From Archegozetes longisetosus (lineage: Eukaryota > Arthropoda > Arachnida > Sarcoptiformes > Trhypochthoniidae), in the NCBI GenBank assembly GCA_018873245.2, contig JAEMBT020000005.1:14150001-14214000 (forward strand): DNA of 64,000 nt. Direction: 5' to 3'. The translations under genes were made by a program, and so were the position numbers. The notes below the pieces were generated by a model that made no database searches, was not told the origin of the DNA, and was given only the letters and a program-made list of their open reading frames with translations. Positions within the stretch are counted from its first letter, which is position 1. Every line of letters starts with the position of its first letter. This document shows, one piece after another, positions 47,819-57,873 of the stretch.

Positions 47819-49124
47819 ATCACAAAAGCTATTTATTAATTTATGGATATTTTTATCAATAATTTATTGTATATCTATTTTTTGTTACATTTACTTAGTT
47901 TTAAGCCTTAATTTTCTTATTATACAACTCTTTACTTGTAATTAAACTCTAAGTACAACAAATAATAAAATAGTCTACTTTGTTAAGCTTATTAGATGGT
48001 TCAAGATAAGATGCTTCTTATTTGTTGTTATACTTGCTATTGTTGACCAGATAAATGTTTCCTAATCTTAAGGTTTAGGATTTTCTTGCTTTAAAAAATT
48101 TTGATTTATTTGAATCTCTATAAAAGTAGATATTATTCAAAATTTTAGGTCTACTAGTCTTTTGACGGAATTGTGAACAAGGATTTGTTGCTATAATCAA
48201 ATAATAATACTTGTCGATATTTTTAAGACATTACTTTAAAGGAAGCCAATCAATCAGAGATAGGCTATAGATCAAATGTAATCATTATTTAATAGAAACA
48301 AATTAGTTTCTGTTACTTCAAACCTAGTCTTAAAAATATCGAATCAAATATTCGAATCGTAATCGAATGGAATCCAGATTCTCAAAGATCGGTCAACTGC
48401 AACTTTCTTTTCACTTTTTGCTAGACTTATCTCAAGAACCTCACACTCAAACAAATCCATAATTTTTCCAAGATAACTTTAACATAATTTATTTAAGATA
48501 TAACTTGGAAATAAATAGGAATTTTACTTGATTATATGATGTTAGAGCTTGTTCATATTTCATATGTGGACCAATAGTTTATACATTTGAGATCATTTAA
48601 ATATAGAAAATATATGGTAGTTTTAATGAGTTTTTTTGACATGTTGTTAATGAATAAATAATGAAGCAATATATAGATTTAAAGGTGTATTGTTTACCTT
48701 TAAGGTTACATAAAGTAATTAAAGGTGAAGTTACCACACGTCGAGCAATAGAACGAAAAAAGTCGGTCAGTTGGTTAAGGAATAAGTGGACCCCAAAACA
48801 GTCGCGATTCTGTTGCAATTAGAAATAAAAATTCGATAAAGATTCAAAAACTAGCAAAATTTGCTCTATCAACAGTTTGTCAAATATAAAACAAATAGAA
48901 TAAGGAGAGAGTGTCGAACTGAAGGCGCGACAAATCTTCTATCTAAAATTTTGACATCTTAAAATAACAATATTCTACCAACACTCAAGAAAGGAAAAAA
49001 TTAAAAAACTTTAGAAATCACTATCAAATACATTTTTTAGACCTTATGCTATGAACATAGTTAGAAAAACCTAACATTTTTTACAAGCTTTGAGATATAC
49101 TTTTTTATTAAATAATAGAAATTA
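47819..49124. other. Intergenic region
   Basis: AT-rich. No gene is supported; a 47-codon open frame ending at about 48822 was judged too weak. Confidence 0.4.
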
Positions 49125-49126
49125 TA

Positions 49127-49526
49127 CACCGTGTAATACAATTCGGTGTCAGAAAGTAAAAATATGTTATGAAAGGATTATCCAATATTTTTACAAAATT
49201 TATAAAAATAAAGAGGTATAATGAAATTTTATGTTAGGATATTCTCAATATGCCAGACATTCTCCTGATGGACGTCACGAAGACGAAGTTGAATATTGTC
49301 AGTAACATCATTGAGTGCTCTGTATGAGATTTTGAAACTGAAATTTCAATGACGACATTTAACTTCGACTTTGTCACGTCCATCAGGAGAATGGCTGGCA
49401 TATCGAGCATATCCTAACAAAAAATTCCATGTACCTTTTGATTTTTATAAAGTTTTCTTGTAAAAATTTGAAAAATTCTTTCATAATAAATTTTTATTTT
49501 CCGTTACCGAATCGTGTTACACCCTG
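49127..49526. mobile_element. TA-flanked foldback MITE (Tc1/mariner type)
   Basis: 400 bp that fold back over nearly their whole length. The left end reads CACCGTGTAATACAATTCGG and the reverse of the right end CAGGGTGTAACACGATTCGG. Inner arms share GTTAGGATAT and CATTCTCCTGATGGACGT. TA flanks both sides (49125-49126, 49527-49528), and the CAGGGTGT-type end is typical of mariner-type MITEs. No coding frame. Confidence 0.85.
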
Positions 49527-49528
49527 TA

Positions 49529-50372
49529 GTATGATTAAGTAAATCTTCATCTTTATGTATATGATAAAGATAGGAATGTCTCATAACTCATAAAACAATT
49601 TTCATTTTCCTAGCTATGGTTATGAAGTATACTTTGACTCTATATCAATATTTCTTAGTTTTTTAATGCATTGTTTTCTTTAAAACTTATTCATTTTTGA
49701 AATTGAGCCACTTCTATTAACTACTATCTACAAATGAATAATTAAATAATATGAAGCCTGATTTTGAAGATAAGGAGCTTAGAGAACGGAGCTTATATTG
49801 CGAACGAATAATTTATAATTTTCAAGTTAAACAACTGTTACTCATAGATTTGAACCTCTTTCTTCATATGAACTTTGAAAGTATAAGAATATAAAATTTT
49901 GTTGAATAAACTGATATATCTTAAGATATTTTAAAAACCCAATATTAGTAATAAATTATTATCGATTCATTAAACTGAATTATTTTTCTCTTATGACTAA
50001 AGAACTTAACTAAATTATTTTTGTTATCTTTCAAATGATAACACATTCAATTTTGAAAATCTTACGCTAAGTCTTCATACAAAGAAAGATTTTAAAGACT
50101 TGTTATGACAGTGTTGACCTCAAACTTAGCATCAAATTTCTAAAGATTGTACGCATCATCATTTGAAGGATAACAAAATTATTTCGCCAAATCCTTTAAT
50201 CATAACAAGAAATTAAAACTATTGAATGAATAATAAGTTATTACTAATAGTGATTGATCTTTTCTTCCGCTTTAAGATATACCTTATAAATGAAATCTCT
50301 GCCCAGTTATCAGACATAGTCTCAAAATATGAACTTCACTCCAACTATACGTGAAAAAACTTCAAACATGTC
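49529..50372. other. Intergenic region
   Basis: AT-rich; nothing recognised. Confidence 0.4.
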
Positions 50373-50380
50373 GTCATCTT

Positions 50381-51191
50381 CAGTGATGCTCAACGCTCGA
50401 GCGTTTGGCGCTCGGTAGCGAGCGCGAACGTCGAGCGTTCTACTTTTGCCGAGCGTGAGTGGACGCTCGAGCGTCTTACCCCCGAGCGCCGAGCGTGAGC
50501 GTTGAGCGTCAAGTCATAGTACGTATCTCCCAAATTAGAAATATTGTATAGATACATTTTAATGCAAAAAAGTTAGTATTTACTAAATATAAAATTTTAC
50601 ACAAAAATGTATGACTTATTGTTTTAAACAATTTAGACAGAATCTTTTTGAGTCTGAAACTAAGTGTGTTTACACATGACAGCGTTTATGAAAGAGAGAC
50701 AGACGGACAGAGATTGGTATAAAATGTACTATCAAAAAGTTCTAACATTTAAGTCAATGATTATTCAAAAAGTTATAAACTTAGCTTATAAGTTATTACT
50801 AGACTTTTTAGTTCTTTTAAATATGGACTCTAATGTATCGCAATCTCTCTCTTTTATAAACGGTTTCATATCTTCAATATAAACATTTTATTTATATGAC
50901 ATCAGATTTTGAACTAAAGTATTTGTTTGGATTGTTTTCAATCAGTGAGTATCATATATATGAAATTTATATACAGATAAAGTTACAGCTTAAATAAAAT
51001 AAGTTAATTTTATGCAGAAAAAGCCTTACAATTCATGAACTTTGCTTACTTGACGCTCGGCAAACGCTCGGCGCTCGAGCGCCTCGAAAAAGTGAGCGCC
51101 GAGCGTTTCATTTTCCCCGAGCGTTAGCGCGAGCGCCGAGCGCCAATTTCTGACCGAGCGCGAGCGTGAGCGTCGAGCGTGTGCATCACTG
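50381..51191. mobile_element. Non-autonomous hAT transposon with GC-rich subterminal repeats
   Basis: 811 bp with ends CAGTGATGC...GCATCACTG and a perfect 8-bp duplication GTCATCTT on both sides (50373-50380, 51192-51199). The outer ~135 bp at each end are packed with GAGCGC/CGAGCG/GCTCGA-type units, a sharp GC-rich contrast to the AT-rich centre (about 50520-51045). No transposase frame is visible. The subterminal repeats are probable transposase-binding sites, by analogy with other hAT elements (inference). Confidence 0.93.
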
Positions 51192-51475
51192 GTCATCTTC
51201 AAAGGCAGGTTTACTAACAACAAACTCATACTTCATCCAAACTCCACGAATCAACGGTTTGGGTGTAGGGCTTATGCAACACCGGCTCTGGCGGACATAA
51301 TCTGCTGTTCTGCACAGTGTCATACGACTGCCATATTACACAATTTTTATTAAACAATCGATAGTAGTTATTGTTATAAGAGCTGTAAACTTCTACCTAG
51401 AAGAAAGTGAGTCAGCAGAACAGCCGAAGTTTGCAAATTTGGTTTGTCCGTCACATCCAATTAATTTGTTTTCAG

Positions 51476-51728
51476 GTTTTGCATACCTGTGAATAACTAT
51501 ACGCGCGTGACAGTACTCGAGAGAGTCACTTGTGAGATTTACTTAAATTTTAGTTTAAAAATTATCAATTTTGAAGTGAGAGGAAACCTAAAAACTTATC
51601 TGACTTTAGAAGTATACAACAGCAGACTGTTAATCATCGAAACGACTGGCTTTACGCAAAGCATTGAGTACATCACGCGGAGACCAAACTCTAAGATTAG
51701 ATACACTAAAGTTTGTTCCTACAAATAG
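51476..51728 (+). CDS. Possible terminal exon, unidentified
   Basis: A good acceptor (TTGTTTTCAG) opens a frame running FCIPVNNYTRVTVLERVTCEI to a TAG at 51726-51728, about 84 codons, rich in beta-branched residues with three cysteines. It could be the last exon of a small secreted protein. The upstream exon was not identified, and the family is unknown. Confidence 0.3.
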
Positions 51729-52170
51729 TCCAACAAACCAACGACATTGTGGTATCTCAAACGTGCCTCAATTTCGATATGACGTCTTAACTGTTTCTGA
51801 ATGAGCAACCTCTTAACTACCACTTTTAGACCCACTGTGTATTAGCTTTTCTTGGGCCAAATAAACATTTGCGAACTTTCTTTTCCTAGTTATTGACTGA
51901 TTTGTGAGTGTTTAGGTGACCAGCGCTTACTATTACTTAATAAATCAAATTAATTAATATCTTTGATCAAATTACTTTGATAAATATCCGTTTATTTTGT
52001 TGCTGATGCCCTTCTAGTTAATTGAATGCTTCAATCGGCAATTTATTGATGTTTAACTCAATTGAAATTGTTATTTAATCTGACCATTTAAAGGTTATTT
52101 AAAAGTAAGTCATAAATAAAATTCGAATGCATTAAGCCTCAAGCTTGTTGTATCGGATCATACGCCCTTA
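51729..52170. other. Intergenic region
   Basis: Nothing recognised before the hairpin at 52171. Confidence 0.35.
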
Positions 52171-52933
52171 GACACAACGATCTTTAGTTGATTAAAGTCA
52201 AATAACTTTTGACTGGACGATTCGATTTTCAAACTGATTTCAGTTAATTGTAACCAGATAATGGCCATTTTTGAAAGTATAATTTTCTTTTGAAAAATTA
52301 CCATGATAGCAAAACAAATGGGCATCAAAATTAGCCTTTGATTTTCATGAAAACTTAAATTCCTAACTTATTTTTTGTTAAAACGAACTTGAAAAAATTG
52401 ATTTCAAATTAAGTTTATTAAAAATTAAATTGAACACACAAATAATGTTTGAAAATCTTAGTTACTTACAATATGTAAACTCGTGGCGTTATAAACTTGC
52501 CTATTAAAGCTTTCATTTGAACCTACTTTTTGAAGAAATGCGTTAACTCATAGATCTTTTACTATGGATTAAAAATACTTTCTGTATTAAATTCAGTAAA
52601 GATTTTTAATCCATAGTAAAAGGCCTATGATTTAATGCACTTCATCAAAAAGTAGGTTCAAGTGAAAACTTTAATAGGTAAGTTTATACCGCCACGAGTT
52701 TACAAGAATAGAGTGAAAAGTGAAACTAATAGAAAAATCAAAGTTTTTACGCTTATTCTTATTTTTAGGTTTTCACTTTCATGGCCTTCTCACAGTTACC
52801 CTGATGATTTTTCAAAAAATTATACTTTCAAAAAAGTGGTCATTATCTGGCTACAATTAACCGAAATCAGCTTGAAAATCGAACCATCCAGTCAAAAGTT
52901 ATTTGATTTTAATCAGCTAAAGATAGTTGTGTC
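52171..52933. repeat. 763-bp long hairpin (inverted repeat)
   Basis: Two imperfect arms of about 380 bp pair around a centre near 52585. Matching strings include GACACAAC/GTTGTGTC at the ends, AAATAACTTTTGACTGGA with its inverse near 52890, CTCGTGGCG with CGCCACGAG, and CTATGGATTAAAAAT with its inverse next to the loop. No clear target duplication and no transposase. It is either a foldback element or a locus that would yield a long double-stranded hairpin RNA if transcribed. Confidence 0.85.
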
Positions 52934-53073
52934 CAAGGTCTATAAATGCCTAACTATTAATAACTAATTTTGGACACCATAACCAATGTATTATATGCTT
53001 GGTGTTACTCAAAGTGCATTAAATAATTGACTAAGTATTTTTCATGACTTTTAGGGAATTCATTTATTTGAAG

Positions 53074-53549
53074 TAGTGATGTATAGCTTAGAGATTTTTA
53101 GTTTGTCTTGTCTTAGTCTTAATGCTAGAATTTTAGTTTAGCTTATCTTTTACTTAGTCTTAGTCTTACTACTTGTGTTAGTTATCTCTTTATAGCATCT
53201 ATTATAACATTTTGAAATCTTTTACTATTTAATGTTTCATAAAATGATCAATAGACTAACAAAACAACTAAACTAAGCGCAGACATTCACTATTAAAACG
53301 TATTGCAATAGGAGTGCAATTGTTTATCTAGTGCTTTACAAATGGTTTCATAATTGAAAACTTCAAAAAGTGAATAATTTCTAATGGATTAAATGACAAT
53401 ATTTGTATCTAAACTTCTGACTTTGTCTTAGTCTTAATTTGAAAAATCCAAAAATAATTTGTCTGACTTAGTCTTAGTCTTAAGCCAAACGATTTTAGTA
53501 TATTTTATTTTGCTTAGTCTTATTCTTAGTCTTAAGCTGTAAACCACTA
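53074..53549. mobile_element. Non-autonomous hAT transposon with CTTAGT repeats
   Basis: 476 bp with ends TAGTGATGTATAGCTTA and (reversed) TAGTGGTTTACAGCTTA, flanked by a perfect 8-bp duplication ATTTGAAG (53066-53073, 53550-53557). Subterminal clusters of CTTAGT/GTCTTA hexamers lie in both halves. No coding frame. Confidence 0.9.
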
Positions 53550-53864
53550 ATTTGAAGTCATAATTGAGTGTCTTTTAAAACAAAGCATAAAAACTTTTCA
53601 AAACTTTTAGACCTGTATGCACAACTCTATTCAAAACGGTTTCAAGTCTTAAAACCGACTTAAACCTGAAACGCATTTTAAAACTCGTTACACAACTAAA
53701 GTTTAAAACAGTTTTAGTTAAGTCTCGACTTGTGCATATCGGCCTTAGGGTTTTATTTATTTTTGATCTGATGTAATTTGTGTATATTTTTAATATAAAA
53801 TGAATGCGAATGATAGTGGTATAGTGGTCACTATGACAACAAAATAATACAAAAAATCAAACAA

Positions 53865-55724
53865 ATGGCGGTTTTGTTATTATCAATCACTTTTTGTTTA
53901 CTTTTAATTGAAAGTAAAGTGAGTTTTACTACAAGTTATGGTTGATTTTACATTAATTTTGTTTCATTAACAGTCAGACAATTGTTGGACGACTCGGTCT
54001 CACGCTCAGACTCGAGACGACGATGTCTTTGTTCCCGAATGCACTCGCGATGGACTCTTTGCGGTTATTATCAATATTTACCTGTTTTGAAACATTTAGA
54101 AAATATGATTCTTATTGATTGCTTTTAAACTGCATTTAATTGATAGCCAGTTCAATGCCATCGAAGTTCGGGCTATTGTTGGTGTGTAGACATCATGACC
54201 GGTCGACCTAAAAGTCAAACAACTGTTGGTTTTGTTTTTATTTTCAGTTTCTTAAATCTGTTGTTCATTATTGCACTTATTTTTGAATTACTTAAATCTT
54301 TTAATTTTTACTTAATTTGTAAACTTATTCATTTATTCACTCATTTGTTGATTAGTTTCAGCAAAATTTTAGGCAAGTTTTTAAGTTTAAGAAAGTGCTT
54401 CGGGAATGCTTTTGCTAATTGTCTTATCATTTATTTTGATCGAAACCTTTTCTGTTTGCGAAAAACTAGTTTTATTCCAATTTCTAATGTTTTAAACATT
54501 ACTTTTACTGCAAAGCTCTTTCTTTAATAAGTTTTTTATTTTTCAGACTAGAAATCGTTCGCCGAATTGTAACACAGGTTAAAAGCAGTTTAAAAATGAT
54601 AAAACTTATCTTTATTATTGTTCTCAATTAATTGAATGATAGGTCGCCGCATATCATCGCGCGATCACAACAATAAGCGAAAAGAGAAACGTTTATGCAA
54701 TAGTTCTCAAAGAGTCTCATTTAACACCCAATTGCTGTCAGTTTTCGTGTCAGAAAATTCACGAAAAACCGCTCAAAATGAGACATCGATTTCAGACGCA
54801 ATCGAATCAAAGTTTAATGAAATGGACACCAATTCAGACAATGTGATAACAAAAGCAGAGTCACGTGATTTGATTAACTTGATTAAGAAACTGTTTCCAT
54901 CATTTCGTGTCTGCGCTCACAATATGTTCACATTTTGTGATTCAAATAACGACTCATTTATATCTAGAACAGAATTCAAAGAGTGTTTGAATTTTGATTT
55001 TTCTTTTCGAGCATTCCTGTCCTTAAACTCGACGAATGCTAACAATTTTAATACTAATTCTCAACCAAAAAATCCGTTGCATTCGTTTGAATTGAATTCG
55101 TCGGGACAGAAGTCAAGCGAACGAAATCTGAATGAGTCTCGGCTTGACTGCTATATAACCAGGTCTAATGCTTTAGAGTCAGCAAAAGCCAATCCTCATG
55201 GCGAATTATTTATACCCGAATGCACTAAAGATGGATATTATGTCCGAATTCAATGCCATAAGTCTTACTGTTGGTGTGTCTCAAGAGTTTCGGGACAACC
55301 GATCAAGACGTTGCAGAATACTTCATCGAATAGTAATAATAATAGTAATTGTGATTCAATGAGAAAAGGATGCGACCAAAGAAGAAGAAATAAATTTCAT
55401 CAAAAATTAAGGCAGTTACTACAGAAAGAGAACAACTCCTGTCAAACAATTTTCAATAAAATTGACTCAAATCGCAATCAATTCATCGAGAATAAGGAAT
55501 GGAAACAATTTCGACAGATTTGGCGCAAAAATAATACGATCAATTCTAGATTAAGAAAATGTTTTAGAACTGAAATGAATTATTGCGATCAAAATTACGA
55601 CAAGAAAGTTTCTCAGAAAGAGTGGACACAATGTTGTGAGACATCCAACTCTGGAGATTCCGGAACTAAATCTCAGAAAAAATTAGGACCAAACCCATTC
55701 TCAACTATTCTTATATCTGAATAG
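53865..55724 (+). CDS. SMOC-like secreted calcium-binding protein
   Basis: Four in-phase exons: 53865-53918, 53974-54063, 54147-54228 and 54643-55724, giving 435 residues. A signal peptide (MAVLLLSITFCLLLIES) is followed directly by a thyroglobulin type-1 domain (NCWTTRSHA, FVPECTRDGLFA, VQCHRSSGYCWCV). Next comes an EF-hand region (EMDTNSDNVITKAE; TFCDSNNDSFISRTE) with paired cysteines, then a second thyroglobulin domain (DCYITRSNALE, IPECTKDGYY, IQCHKSYCWCV). A second EF-hand (SPARC EC-like) pair ends the protein (KIDSNRNQFIENKEW; YCDQNYDKKVSQKEW). SMOC proteins (fly magu/pentagone) sit in the extracellular matrix and modulate BMP/Dpp signalling. Unlike typical SMOCs, no Kazal/follistatin domain is seen before the first thyroglobulin domain, and EF-hands occur twice. 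Confidence 0.82.
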
Positions 55725-57873
55725 TCAAGGATCTTATTTAAAATTTTCCTCAGGACTTGTGCCATAATTTTAATATATATAATCCAGTCTTTTATCCTAT
55801 TACGAATTACAAGACAATATTGTCTTGACACGAACCTCATTTTATGTCCATATAATACTCAGTGCTATGAAATTTCTTCCGTAACTTAAATCTCTAAGTC
55901 TTTTATCTATTCAATTGATATTTTTCTTTAGTTGTATACAAATATTTTTCTGTATTTTTCTATCAAATTGATATCTATTTGATACGAAATGACTTTACAC
56001 AACAAAAACGTGATATTTACCTAACTTAAATAATCAAAATATAAAATCTGTTTTACAGATATTTTCTTTGCAATAAAATTAAATTTGAATTTTATTCACA
56101 AGACTTCTCTTTCATTTACTGGTAAATCATCGAGTTAAACCTTTGTGTCATCATAACTAAGGCTTATTTGAAAGAAATAGTGGCTCATCTGATTGATGAA
56201 TCATCAACGCTTTTTCATGTGGCAAATAGTAATTTTGTTGAGTATAATCACGGAATATTTGATAATCTAAGATTGTATGCAAATTAAAGGGCACCTATGT
56301 ATTGGTCAAGTAAAATAAAATCAACTCATATTGCCTTATTCCAATCAGAAAATGATACCTTGAGTGATCTCGAAGGTAACACAAGATTCAAGAGACAATT
56401 AAAGGGTATCATAGAGTAAGTGAGTGTATGAAAACTCCAAACCTTCAGTACAGAGAACAAGGATTTGCAAATAAAAACCTATAACTTTAGGCTTCGAGGT
56501 TTTAAGCACCCTTTTGAGCAACATGTAATTCGTTGTGATCAAGTCCAAACTTTTCTATTTACTGCTAGTTAAGTTTTAACTAAATTATTGGATACCCGAT
56601 AAGACATGGACTCGTTCAGACATTACATTTAATGAGAAAAGTGACAAATATGTTGTGAACGAATTTTCGAGCCATCATCTCAAAACATAAGTGAAAAAAA
56701 TTGAAAAACTATTGCAATCGAAATTTTTCAACCTAAATATTGTTGTCAAACTTATTCACTTGAATACTAAATAGTACTATATTTTTATGTCTAACTTTAG
56801 TCTTTAGATCATAGCAAGACTTGCCTCAAGCATCTTATTTAAACTAACTTTTTAGTCAAATTTTACATTTTTATAAACATGAAACTGGGAAATGAATATT
56901 TGGTCAGACACTATAGAACACAATAATATTTAGCACGTATTGTGCGATAACTGATCTGTTAATTTTAGTTTTTGATCGAGTTTCAAATCTTTGAGAAGTA
57001 TAGGTTCCAAAGGTTTAGTTGCCGACAATTCTCTACACCAAAGTCATATTATAGGCTCAATTGAAAAATTCAAATTAATTGATCTGTTAGATCTAGTAGT
57101 GGCTTTGATATGTTGTGACGAACCATACCTATGACTGTTATAAGAGTTTCCATTAATCTTGTATTAATGATAAAAATATTATTGATTATTTACACTACTC
57201 TTCAATCGAACTTTAAATACTATATTCTCGAAGCTATTCGCCTAAAATAGTTTGACTTTATTAAGATTTAAGTTCTTGATTGAATTGCAAGAGTAGCGAT
57301 AACTTTCAAAGTAATTTAATAAACTGACAAACATTGAACTGGAAATTGGTATTTGATCTTCTAAAAGTTTTAAGCCTTGTTATCGATCTTCAATCTTGAC
57401 CAGTAAATGACAAACTTTTAGGAGCAGTTTCAGAAGATAATTGATAGCATAATAGCTTTGTGGCAGCAAAAAATCTTTTCGAGTTGAACCTCAATAATTC
57501 TATTGTACCTGACAATCTTTCACTATCCCAAAATTTTAATTGATATTAAACAATAGTAAAACTATGGCATGCTAATGATCTATGCTATGGAATCACATTA
57601 TTTATGATTATAGTTGTTTGAACAACTCCTACCTTGAGCAATAAAATAGCAACAATTGAACGATTGGCATACAAGGTTACTTTACATATTATCGTTTATG
57701 AAATAATCTTAGTTCAAGGATGCATTTGAAGGACAGGATGCAACATCAGTTTTTCTATTATTACTACGTATCTCAGTCTTTGGTGAAAAAACTATATCTC
57801 CAAAATTATTTTCAAACCTAAATCATATAGATTGGTTATATTCACAGGCAGTTTAATAGACCTGTCGGGCAAA
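55725..57873. other. Intergenic region
   Basis: AT-rich. No gene or repeat with clear ends was recognised. An AATAAA near 56070 could end the SMOC-like transcript. Confidence 0.4.

Noticed and set aside
48597..48840. ORFs on both strands near 48.7 kb, including a basic plus-strand frame with GEVTTRRAIERKK
   Set aside because: Only ~47 codons, no start, no recognisable family; possibly a transposase scrap, but unsupported.
52662..52967. 101-codon ORF
   Set aside because: Lies in the right arm of the long hairpin; open frame is likely incidental to AT-rich inverted-repeat sequence.
53074..53549. CTTAGT repeats as a telomere-like tract
   Set aside because: The hexamers are scattered and confined within a hAT element with an exact 8-bp duplication.
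54195..54527. 110-codon hydrophobic ORF
   Set aside because: It is the tail of SMOC-like exon 3 read into intron 3; the frame after 54228 is intronic.
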